From contig JACDCP010000139.1 of NCBI GenBank assembly GCA_013817465.1, forward strand, positions 1-8,383: 8,383 nucleotides of DNA. The letters are read 5' to 3'. This document shows, in pieces, positions 1-6,560 of this stretch (positions are counted from its first letter, which is position 1; every line of letters starts with the position of its first letter). Source of the stretch: Gammaproteobacteria bacterium (GTDB lineage Bacteria > Pseudomonadota > Gammaproteobacteria > Steroidobacterales > JACDCP01). The notes under the pieces were generated by a model, which made no database searches, had not been told where the DNA came from, and saw only the letters and a list, made by a program, of their open reading frames with translations. The position numbers and the translations under genes are program-made.

Positions 1-345
1 GCCTTCTTCTCCGGACGCAAGCCACTCCTGAAATTGCTCGAAACTGCCGACTTCGAACGCATCCTCGAAATCGTTCGGAATGTGTTCAAGACGGACAAAA
101 GAATGCGGCTTTGCCTTCACCGCGAAGCTTGTGAGCCGTGTTGCGGATTTCCTCGGTCTTGCCTGACCCTGCTTCGGATAGAAGCACCACGCGATACTCC
201 CGGATCAGGTCGGACCAGCTCAGGTGGCTTCCGACATGAAGGCACGGCTGAGGTCCGCGTCATCGCTTTCGCGGGCGTACTGCGAAAGCTCGTGGAACGT
301 TCTGTTTAGTTCGACAAAATTGTATCGATTGTCAAGTTCAGGCAT
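1..345 (-). pseudogene. N-terminal fragment of NACHT/STAND-type NTPase, frameshifted, runs off left edge
   Basis: Read on the minus strand, the ATG at 345 opens a 36-residue stretch (MPELDNRYNFVELNRTFHEL..., ending SRAF) that hits a stop soon after. Continuing in the next frame gives LSWSDLIREYRVVLLSEAGSGKTEEI and then, after a second frame change, FVRLEHIPNDFEDAFEVGSF to the window edge. AGSGKTEE is a Walker A (P-loop) motif, and a hydrophobic strand (YRVVLLSE) precedes it, as in NACHT/STAND NTPases. From memory, large proteins with this opening are annotated as NACHT-domain proteins, and I infer that role here. Two lesions are visible: one base missing at about 238-239 (CATGAAGG where CATGGAAGG keeps frame) and one extra A in the run at 97-100. 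Between them the correct frame is restored only by changing frame twice, so the gene is broken unless these are sequencing errors. An in-frame TAA shortly upstream of the ATG supports this start; the ribosome-binding site is weak. The Walker B and sensor regions lie outside the window. Confidence 0.72.
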
Positions 346-591
346 CTTGATGGCAAATCTTTATGGTCGCTTGGAGGAACAGGCTGAGAGACCGTGTAAT
401 GTCCAGCCGCGTGGCCGATTTTGCGTTGCGCATCCAGACAGTGTTGAATAGTTGGCCTATTGTCAAAGTAATTCATCGCCGCGCGCTATGTGAAACGGCG
501 CGTGCCTTGTCCAGATGCGGCCCGATGGCTGTCCGCATCCACCGGGGCATGCTCGAGCCGTGGGTCGATCACAAACGAAAGGAGGGAAAGA
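346..591. other. No convincing gene; upstream region of the left NACHT fragment
   Basis: No frame here gives a recognisable protein on either strand. Short open frames run through it but are not protein-like. On the minus strand, TTGACA (466-461) could serve as a -35 box for the leftward NACHT fragment, but no good -10 lies 15-19 bases further on. It sits in a loose dyad, TTGA...GGCC...TCAA (444-466). The left boundary of the transposase remnant probably lies within this stretch. Confidence 0.4.
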
Positions 592-908
592 GCTCACGGC
601 GTATTCGCCCCGGCGAGCGCTCTGCGCGCTGAGGTCGTTCCAAAAGTGCGGGGCGGCAGCGGCCCCGATCGATCGCAGAAGACCGTTACCGCCAGACATC
701 GCGCGATGACTTGGGCGCAACGCCTCAAGCGAGTTTTTCGGATCGACATCGAGAGCTGTCGGCGCTGCGGCGGAAGACTCCGCGTGATCGCGAGCATCGA
801 GGAGCCTCCCGTCATCGAGCGCATCTCTCCCACCTCGGACATGACAGCGCGTCGCTCGATCGCGCTCACCCGAGTCGGGCGCCACCCACGCACGAGCGGC
901 CGATCTAA
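592..908 (+). pseudogene. IS91-family transposase, C-terminal remnant, frameshifted
   Basis: The frame from 592 reads AHGVFAPASALRAEVVPK, followed by a variable linker and then RAMTWAQRLKRVFRIDIESC, CRRCGGRLRVIASIEEPPVI and ERI. HGVFAP, the WAQRLKRVF-IDIE block and the CxxCGG(x)nVIA-IE-P-VI block are hallmark C-terminal segments of IS91-like Y2 rolling-circle transposases with a terminal Cys-pair motif. After ERI (823-825) the frame breaks. Adding one C gives LSHLGHDSASLDRAHPSRAP, PTHERPI and a stop at 908, the usual short proline-rich tail. All upstream domains, including the catalytic tyrosines, are absent, and homology starts abruptly at about 592, so this is a dead remnant. It lies directly upstream of the response regulator on the same strand. 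The family call is confident; the exact group within IS91 is not resolved. Confidence 0.8.
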
Positions 909-1212
909 CCGCGTCGTAAGACCCGCCGGAATCCCCGACCCGCGATGGATAGCTCTGGCCCGGGCCCGCCCAGTGCCCATCCCGGTCGAACGTTTCCGGA
1001 CCGAAGGGGGAGATTCGCAACGTCACATCGAATCCCAGCGCGCGCCGTCACCAGCCCTTCGCGCTCACGTCCCTTCGCAAACACCTCCATCGCTCCCATC
1101 CTCTGCCATTGACTCGACCCAGCAGGGCGTTTGAATCGCCTATACTTACTATCGAATACGGCCTGCAAGACGGTGTCCGGCCCGCGCCTGTAGAATCGTG
1201 CCTCCGGTGCAG
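909..1212. other. Tail of IS91 remnant and leader of the two-component operon
   Basis: No protein-like frame is seen. The motif GGCGTTTGAATCGCCTATAC (1126-1145) resembles, from memory, sequence near the end of IS91-like elements downstream of the transposase, so the element boundary is probably close to 1145. What follows is a short leader before the response regulator. No factor-independent terminator (hairpin plus T-run) separates the transposase remnant from the operon. Confidence 0.35.
1131..1159 (+). promoter_or_regulatory. Possible promoter at the IS91 end reading into the response regulator
   Basis: A TATACT hexamer at 1141-1146 matches a sigma-70 -10 box in five of six positions, but the bases 17 upstream do not resemble a -35. 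An alternative pairing is TTGAAT (1131-1136) with GAATAC (1154-1159) at 17-base spacing. Both are weak. This is the only A/T-rich patch ahead of the response regulator, and it coincides with the presumed end of the IS91 remnant. Promoter function is an inference. Confidence 0.25.
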
Positions 1213-1917
1213 ATGAACGGCTCGCAGATGGCGCAGCACGGCCTAAACATCCTGATAATCGAAGACAACCACGTTCTCTGCAGCAATATGGCGGCGCTGT
1301 TCGAGGCGCATGGTCATCGCGCCGATTTCGCGGCCGACGGGCGCAGCGGTTTGCAGCTTGCGCTGGAATTGCGGCCCGACGTCGTGGTTCTCGACCTGTC
1401 GCTGCCAGGCATGGACGGGGTACGAGTTTGTGAGGAGTTACGAGCGCGAGCCGACCGCCACGTCCCTGTGTTGATGCTGACCGCTCGCGATGCGCTCGAC
1501 GACAAGCTGCAGGGCTTCGCCGCGGGCGCGGACGACTATCTCACCAAGCCGTTCGCCGAAGCCGAACTGCTCGCCCGTTGCCAAGCGCTTTCCTTGCGGC
1601 ACCGCGTTGGCGCTGATCATGTGCTTTGCGTCGGCTCGCTACACATCGACCGACGCAGCGGAGAAGTGACCCGAGAAGGCCAGCCCCTGACTCTGCACCG
1701 GACGAGCTACCGCATCCTGCTCGCGCTCGCGGAAGCCTGGCCGCGAACGCTCACGCGCTCCGAGCTCATCGAGAGACTGTGGGGCGACGATCCGCCAGAA
1801 TCCGATCCGCTGAGATCCCACCTCTATCTCCTGCGCCAAGCGCTCGACAAGCCCTTCGCCACGCCCATGATCGAGACCGTGCACGGCGTCGGCTTTCGAC
1901 TGGTGGATCGCCGATGA
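1213..1917 (+). CDS. OmpR/PhoB-family response regulator
   Basis: This is a two-domain DNA-binding response regulator that takes a phosphoryl group from the kinase encoded next. With the ATG at 1213 it has 234 residues. The receiver domain (about 12-125) shows the acidic pair in IIEDN (E17, D18), the phospho-acceptor in VVVLDLSLPGMDG (D61), the switch threonine in MLTARD (T90) and the conserved lysine in LTKPFA (K112). The C-terminal winged helix (about 138-232) has the usual RTLTRSELIERLWGDDPPES recognition region and ends with ETVHGVGFRLV, typical of OmpR-type proteins. A GTG at 1198 and an ATG at 1228 are alternative starts, and none has a clear Shine-Dalgarno sequence; 1228 would still leave a full receiver. 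The stop overlaps the kinase start (ATGA), so the two are co-translated. The family is certain; the signal and target genes are not readable. Confidence 0.95.
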   Translation: MNGSQMAQHGLNILIIEDNHVLCSNMAALFEAHGHRADFAADGRSGLQLALELRPDVVVLDLSLPGMDGVRVCEELRARADRHVPVLMLTARDALDDKLQGFAAGADDYLTKPFAEAELLARCQALSLRHRVGADHVLCVGSLHIDRRSGEVTREGQPLTLHRTSYRILLALAEAWPRTLTRSELIERLWGDDPPESDPLRSHLYLLRQALDKPFATPMIETVHGVGFRLVDRR

Positions 1918-3203
1918 GCACGCAATGGCCCATGCGCCGTCGATTGATGCTGGGCTTTGCAATCTTCGCGCTGGTCGTGGCTACGTTGTTCAGTGGCTAT
2001 GCGATGGTGTTCACCTATGCGGTGGAAGACCAGTTCTTCGTGGACGCCTTGCGATACGAGGCGACAGTGCAGCGCGCACATCACGCCCGCACGGGGCACT
2101 GGATGCAGCCACGCCTCGAGTACATGAGCGTGCACGAGGACCCTTCGTCTTTTCCACCGGACCTGCGTGAGCAGTACCGGCGCACGCCGATGCGCAGCGA
2201 GAACGCGGGCGATGCAGGTCGGCACTATCATCTCCTGCGACTGTCGCCCGCTGGGGAAGGCAGCCACGGCGCGTTTCTCGTGGCCGAAGTGAGCCAACAG
2301 CTCGTCGTGCGGCGCTACCGCAACGATCTGCTGCAGTTACTGGCCTGGTCGGCCGTGGGCGTGGTGGGTCTCGCGTTGCTGGTGGGCTATTGGCTGGCGC
2401 GCCGAACGGCCGCTCCGCTCGTCGACTTGGCGCAGCGAGTCGAAACCATGCAGCCGAACGACCCGCCACCTTCGTTCGTCGGCCAGTTCTCGCCACATGA
2501 GATCGGCGTGCTTGCAAAGGGACTGGACTCCCTCGCCGCACGCGTGCACGCGTTCGTCGCCCGGGAGCGGGAGTTCACACGGGATGCGAGCCACGAGCTG
2601 CGCACGCCGCTGGCAGTAATGCACAGCGCTTGCGAGCGCTTGGCGCAGGACGGATCGCTGTCAGTCGAGGCGCGTCGCCAAGTGGAATGTCTCAGGCAAT
2701 CAGCGTGGCAGCTGCAGCAGACCGTGACGACTCTGCTGTCGCTCGCGCGTGAGGAGAATGCAGGGCTGCAGGCCGAGACCGTTGCCGTGCTGCCGCTGCT
2801 GGAGCACGTGGTCGTCGAGTACGCGCCTCTGCTTGAAGGCAAGCCGGTGGAAGTGAGAGTGGATGTGCCTCGAGAGGCTCGCATGACTTTGCCTCCGCCC
2901 GTGCTACGCATCGTGCTGGGAAATCTGGTCGGAAATGCATTCGCGCACACGAGCGCGGGTCAGGTTTGTATCGACGTGGACGGCGGCCGCCTGCGGATCG
3001 CCAATACGGAAGCCATGGACTCGGAGGTTCGAGATGCGCTCGACCGGCCCTTCACCAAGAGGCAGGCCAGTACCGGCTATGGCTTGGGCTTCGCCATCGT
3101 GCGCCGTCTGTGCGAGCGCTACGGAATCGATCTGCGGCTCGAGACGGACCCTTTGGGCACGACCATGAGCCTTGCGCTCGATTCCACCGGCGTGGCCATT
3201 TGA
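1914..3203 (+). CDS. Membrane sensor histidine kinase
   Basis: This is the sensor partner of the preceding regulator, starting in the ATGA overlap and 429 residues long. Order of parts: a basic N-terminus (MRRR), transmembrane helix 1 (about 11-33), a small periplasmic sensor of about 105 residues with no family I recognise, transmembrane helix 2 (about 141-161), a HAMP-like linker (about 162-215), the dimerisation helix with the phospho-histidine in FTRDASHELRTPLAV (H227), and an ATPase domain with the N-box NLVGNAFAHT (N337, N341) and the glycine box GYGLGFAIV (about 388-396). The segment that normally carries the DxGxG adenine-binding box reads LRIANTEAMDSEVRDAL, without the Asp-x-Gly-x-Gly pattern, so nucleotide binding may be altered or the protein belongs to a divergent subgroup. 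The same open frame extends upstream to 1626, but that part is inside the regulator gene and is not used. Confidence 0.93.
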   Translation: MSTQWPMRRRLMLGFAIFALVVATLFSGYAMVFTYAVEDQFFVDALRYEATVQRAHHARTGHWMQPRLEYMSVHEDPSSFPPDLREQYRRTPMRSENAGDAGRHYHLLRLSPAGEGSHGAFLVAEVSQQLVVRRYRNDLLQLLAWSAVGVVGLALLVGYWLARRTAAPLVDLAQRVETMQPNDPPPSFVGQFSPHEIGVLAKGLDSLAARVHAFVAREREFTRDASHELRTPLAVMHSACERLAQDGSLSVEARRQVECLRQSAWQLQQTVTTLLSLAREENAGLQAETVAVLPLLEHVVVEYAPLLEGKPVEVRVDVPREARMTLPPPVLRIVLGNLVGNAFAHTSAGQVCIDVDGGRLRIANTEAMDSEVRDALDRPFTKRQASTGYGLGFAIVRRLCERYGIDLRLETDPLGTTMSLALDSTGVAI

Positions 3204-3211
3204 CGTTTGTT

Positions 3212-3260
3212 TCACACCGGCATGCTTACCATGCCCGCAGATAATTGATGGCGGGTGTGA
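3212..3260 (+). promoter_or_regulatory. Nested inverted repeats over the DJ-1 gene leader
   Basis: The 60-base gap between kinase and DJ-1 gene holds three perfect inverted repeats: TCACACC (3212-3218) with GGTGTGA (3254-3260), GGCATG (3219-3224) with CATGCC (3230-3235) around a 5-base loop, and CCCGC (3234-3238) with GCGGG (3251-3255). GGTGTGA ends 3 bases before the ATG at 3264 and covers the only G-rich candidate for ribosome binding. The outer stem encloses the small hairpin, while the CCCGC/GCGGG stem overlaps both and cannot form together with them. There is no T-run, so this is not a classic terminator. An operator or a translation-controlling leader is possible; this is an inference. 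Confidence 0.35.
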
Positions 3261-3263
3261 GTC

Positions 3264-4328
3264 ATGCGTATGAGCAAATGGAAGATGCTGGGCGTCGCGG
3301 CGGGTGCGGTTGTGGGCGTGTTCGCCCTTCTCGGCCTCAGCGGATATTCGTACGTCCGAGGATTCGACCTCAGTGCCCAACCTGTGGCCGACCCGGCCAG
3401 CCGCCCGTCCGGTCTCGACTTCGTCCGAGAGGGTGTGCGCGACTCCCGCGGCCGCATCCTCGCGGTCGTCACGAGCACGCCAAAGATCGGCGATTCCGAC
3501 AAGCCGGCTGGATTCGAGCTGACGGAGCTGGCGCGCGCGTACTACGTCTTCGTGGCCAACGGCTATGAGGTCGCAATCGCGAGCCCGCGCGGCGGCAAGC
3601 CGCCCATGATGACCGATGACGGGCTGGTAGCCGCCGACTACGCCTTTCTCAACGATCCACAATCCAGACGAAAGATTGAGAACTCCTTGCCCCTGGAGCA
3701 GGTCGAGCCAGCCGACTACGAGGCCGTGTACTTCGTCGGCGGCAAGGGGGCGATGTTCGACTTCGCCGACGACCCCGACGTTCAGCGCATCGTGCGGTCG
3801 GTGTACCAAGCCGGAGGCGTCGTCGGTGCCGTGTGCCATGGGCCCGCGGCATTGTTGAACGTCCGCCTCACCGACGGCCGACGCCTGATCGAGGGCCGAC
3901 GCGTCACTGGTTTCACCAACGCAGAGGAGCTGTTTCTGATCAAGGATGCACCGCAGCTCTTCCCATACCTGCTTCAGGCTCAACTGATCGAGCACGGTGC
4001 GCAGTTCGTCGAAGGCCCGATGTATCTCGACAACACGATCGTGGACGGCCGCCTCGTCACCGGGCAGAACCCGTGGTCCACCTGGACTGTCGCCGAGGCA
4101 ATGATTACCGCGCTCGGCCACGAGCCCGTGCCGCGCAACCGCACTGCCGAGGAAATCGGCGTGGAACTGCTCGGCGTCTACTATCGCCAGGGCGCGTCCG
4201 CCGCCAAGCGCTCCAGAGAACAGCGGCCCCAGGTCGATCGACGCTTGGTGCTGATGCACGCGGTAGTAGCCAGCATGCAGGGCCGCTGGCGGGATGCTTA
4301 CCACCTGCAGCGCTTGGCGAGACCGTGA
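3264..4328 (+). CDS. Membrane-anchored DJ-1/PfpI (GATase1-like) family protein
   Basis: A 354-residue protein of the DJ-1/PfpI/Hsp31 superfamily. Members act as glyoxalases, deglycase-like or stress chaperone enzymes, or proteases, and I cannot tell which applies. An N-terminal hydrophobic helix (about 8-29: MLGVAAGAVVGVFALLG...) preceded by Lys/Arg suggests a membrane anchor with the catalytic part outside the cytoplasm. The core runs from about 63 to 290: RILAVVTST, GFELTELARAYYVF (conserved acidic residue E85 or E88), YEVAIASPRGG, YEAVYFVGGKGAMFDF, and the nucleophile elbow VVGAVCHGPAALL with C191 and H192. It ends in VTGQNPWSTW and a roughly 65-residue basic C-terminal extension (291-354) of unknown role. 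It is much longer than the usual 170-230 residues because of the anchor and this tail. An alternative ATG lies at 3270. It is co-oriented with the two-component pair 60 bases upstream and may share its transcript or be its target. Confidence 0.88.
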   Translation: MRMSKWKMLGVAAGAVVGVFALLGLSGYSYVRGFDLSAQPVADPASRPSGLDFVREGVRDSRGRILAVVTSTPKIGDSDKPAGFELTELARAYYVFVANGYEVAIASPRGGKPPMMTDDGLVAADYAFLNDPQSRRKIENSLPLEQVEPADYEAVYFVGGKGAMFDFADDPDVQRIVRSVYQAGGVVGAVCHGPAALLNVRLTDGRRLIEGRRVTGFTNAEELFLIKDAPQLFPYLLQAQLIEHGAQFVEGPMYLDNTIVDGRLVTGQNPWSTWTVAEAMITALGHEPVPRNRTAEEIGVELLGVYYRQGASAAKRSREQRPQVDRRLVLMHAVVASMQGRWRDAYHLQRLARP

Positions 4329-4369
4329 TTGTGGGCGATTGTAACTTCTTCGGCTCTGTAGCTGTCTTC

Positions 4370-4724
4370 CCAGGTCTGGCGATTGACGTCGTGCAGGGGA
4401 GGGGTAGCTGAGCTAGACGAGCTCGATCCTCACCTCGCGCCCGAGCGCACGGGCGGCCGACATCGAGAACTGTTATCTCGCCTTCGACCCAGGCGCGGAC
4501 CGCCCTCATGCGTTACGTTTGTGATGCTCTTGATGCTAAGGAATGGCTCTCGCCAATCCCGAACTTACCTACGAAAGAGCTCTTGAAGCTGACCAGGTCT
4601 GTAAGCATTCAAGATCGCCTATGCCTTGCCTTGATGGTGAACCTTCGCCGAGCACGAGTGGTTGAACGAAGCATGGCCTGACGTGGCTGGAATGGGCACC
4701 GCGAGGTCACGACCAGGTCTGGCG
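4370..4724. repeat. Three spaced copies of CAGGTCTG within the convergent spacer
   Basis: CCAGGTCTGGCG occurs at 4370-4381 and again at 4713-4724. GACCAGGTCTG occurs at 4591-4601 and at 4711-4721, exactly 120 bases apart. The core CCAGGTCTGG is an imperfect palindrome (CCAG / CTGG around GT). A 12-base match plus a third partial copy in about 420 bases is more than chance would usually give. They could be binding sites or scars of small duplications. Confidence 0.45.
4508..4681 (+). CDS. Possible small protein, 57 residues, unknown
   Basis: ATG at 4508 opens a 57-codon frame starting MRYVCDALDAKEWLSPIPNL and ending VVERSMA before TGA at 4679-4681. The middle (PTKELLKLTRSVSIQDRLCL) could form helices and the C-terminus is basic (NLRRARVVERS). 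Codons are A/T-richer at the third position than in the flanking two-component and DJ-1 genes, which could mean foreign origin or simply non-coding DNA. There is no strong Shine-Dalgarno sequence ahead of the ATG. I do not recognise the sequence. It lies between two converging genes, and it could equally be chance or a fragment of a decayed gene. Confidence 0.22.
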   Translation: MRYVCDALDAKEWLSPIPNLPTKELLKLTRSVSIQDRLCLALMVNLRRARVVERSMA

Positions 4725-4751
4725 GGACAGCTTTCTCAGCGATGATCTGGG

Positions 4752-6560
4752 TTACTTCGACGAGGATGAGGACCGGGTCGAGCCCAGTCCCAGCTCCGGC
4801 ATCTTTCGGCCGGATCGCTTCGTCAGATCAATGCCGATGATCATGATGTCGTCAACCCCCGGGAACCTTGGAGAGACTTTCTCCCAATGCGCCTGCAGCG
4901 CGGCCAACAATCCCGAGAACTCAACGCGGTTCACGGACCCCGGAACGTCCCAGCCCTTCTTTTCACTGCCATATATAAGGATAAACAGGCCGCGGTTCGA
5001 CCGATTGTCGCGAAGGTAGTCGCCGCAAAGCTGGTTCTCCAGGCGCTCGAACAGCGCGGGACCGGTCCACCTATCCGCCAGCTTCAATTCGACCGGAACA
5101 GGTCCGTCAAAACCGCCACCAAGAAATCTCAGGTCAGGCCTCTTGGCGTCGGCCAGCTCCTCTTCCTGCGGGATCGAATACCGGCCGGATGCCTTCTCGC
5201 GAAGCTCGTGGCCGATATAGTTGCGCATTTCGGTTTCGAGCGTCACTTTCTGGAGAATCTGCGCAATGCTGCTGTCGCCGTTTTCTAGATCGTCCTTGAG
5301 GTCGAGCAGGCGCATGGTTGCGAGTTCGGCCAGCTCCCTGTGATTGGCTGGTGTCCGTTCCAGCTGTTCCTGAAATTCCCGGACCTGCGAAGGGACCCAT
5401 GGTCCGATATTGGCATCCTGCTCCGCCTTCGTCTTTGCGTGAAGAATGAACCAGGAGCGGGCTGATTCTTCGGGATGAACCCTCGAAATCTCGTCCAGCG
5501 CCAAGAAAGCTTCCTTGCCCGGAATCTGGTTTAGGAGATTAAACAGATTGTCCCGCGCTTCCTGGGCATGGTCGCGCAGTCCGGGCGAATAGACACCCTT
5601 TCCGGCCCGGTCGATGTCGTCCTGGCGTCGGATGTGGTCGTGCATAAGCAGATAGAGAGATTTCAGATATTGAGGCGTTTGAAATGCGGCTTCGTTCCCG
5701 CGCCCTCCCCAAAGACTCGTCGCGTAGCTCATGGCGATATCGGTGCGGTCTTTTAGCTTCGATATCTTCGCAACGTGCGCGACAAAGGCGGGGATTGCGG
5801 CGGCCGGATCAACACCTGTCCAGACCGCATACCACAGGGCAAGATGCTTGTGGCGGCAAAGCGTCATGCACTTTGTTGCGGCGAGTGTTCTGATTTCGTC
5901 GTCGGTGATTGAATTGCCCTGAATGATCGTCAGCATCTTGTGGAGATTTGTCAGGTTTGCCGGTTCGGTGGTGCCAAGAAGCTCCATCAGTCGAGGCGCG
6001 ATCTCGTTCCACGCCCATTCGCCCGACCAGCAAACGTCACTCAAGATGTAGTGCGTATCGGCGTCCGGCTTTTCGATTGAAAGCTCGTATCTGATCTCGT
6101 TGAGCAGGAAGTCGCCAACAAGCTTCGGGTGTTTCTCGAAGAGTTTCGGGAACCAGATGGGAAAGCCGTTCAATTCATGCGAGGCGTAGCGGCAAGCAAG
6201 GCTAACTTCTTCCTCACTTAACGAGTCGGGCCAGTCGTCGGTTTCCCTAGCCTCGATACTGAGGCCCGTGAGGCCGAAAATAACAGAGAAGGGAGTTTGG
6301 TTGAGCGGTGCGCCTTCCGACCGCAGTTTTGGTTTGTAGCGGCGCCAGTAGGCAACGGCGCCGTCCCTGAAAGCGCGGGCGACGGCTTCGCCGTGTTCAT
6401 CGATCAGGTATTTCCAATCGCCGTCCGTCCAGCGGTTCAGGGCGCCATCCCTCTCCCGTATCCTCTCGTGTAATAGTATTGTGCAGTGGAAACATGATGG
6501 GGCTTCGGCAAGCCGGGATCCCGGATTTTGTCGACGTTTTCCGCAAGATACTTCTTCCAA
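4752..6560 (-). pseudogene. C-terminal part of NACHT-family protein with PD-(D/E)xK nuclease-like domain
   Basis: A 602-codon open frame. Its first ~28 residues (6560-6474) are out-of-frame sequence; authentic protein begins at LHERIRERDGALNRWTDGDW (about 6473) and continues the upstream fragment after a -1 shift. Residues about 40-430 look all-helical, with repeat-like segments such as CRYASHELNGFPIWFPKLFE and LATMRLLDLKDDLENG. The C-terminal domain (about 440-590) has RPDLRF (D476), VPVELKLADRW (E491, K493) and LENQLCGDYLRD (Q510, Y515), followed by a strand GLFILIYGSE. This is the layout of a PD-(D/E)xK nuclease core with a Q-x4-Y helix. It ends in an odd Ser/Lys tail (SSSSSK). The only start is a TTG inside the shifted region, with no other Met for a long way, so it is unlikely to be made alone. 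As a whole protein, the ATPase would sense a trigger and the nuclease would act on DNA; that role is an inference. Confidence 0.68.

Larger units (their letters stand above)
4329..4751. other. Spacer between DJ-1 gene and the NACHT-family fragment
   Basis: No long gene is visible in about 420 bases. Contents: three copies of a CAGGTCTG core (listed separately), a small perfect stem GAGCT/AGCTC with a 5-base loop (4410-4424) and no T-run, and one short ORF (4508-4681). Plus-strand bits such as ADIENCYLAFDPGADRPHAL (about 4450-4510) and LEWAPRGHDQVWRDSFLSDD (about 4687-4746) look somewhat protein-like but have no start, are out of frame with one another and match no family I know. They may be eroded gene remnants. 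The two genes bordering this spacer converge here, and no clear terminator is seen for either. Confidence 0.4.

Noticed and set aside
34..309. 91-codon plus-strand frame at the left edge
   Set aside because: It is opposite the NACHT NTPase fragment, which has a Walker A motif. The plus-strand protein resembles nothing known.
463..1026. 187-codon minus-strand frame opposite the transposase remnant
   Set aside because: No recognisable motif, and the plus strand carries clear IS91 transposase blocks across the same bases.
1626..1913. Upstream extension of the kinase frame (525 codons in total)
   Set aside because: It falls inside the response regulator gene, is Arg/Ala/Pro-rich without any domain, and the ATGA overlap start at 1914 directly precedes the first transmembrane helix.
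2904..4304. 466-codon open frame on the minus strand opposite the kinase end and DJ-1 gene
   Set aside because: It lies wholly antisense to two genes with clear catalytic motifs, spans their intergenic gap and has low-complexity His/Gly/Arg-rich composition typical of a shadow frame in GC-rich DNA.
4410..4424. Small stem GAGCT-AGACG-AGCTC as a terminator for the DJ-1 gene
   Set aside because: Only five base pairs, no T-run on either strand, and about 80 bases past the stop codon.
4687..4830. Plus-strand frame reading LEWAPRGHDQVWRDSFLSDD and onward
   Set aside because: It has no start codon in the spacer and runs antisense into the nuclease-like fragment. The acidic stretch is the complement of the Ser/Lys tail, so it is probably a shadow or an unidentifiable scrap.
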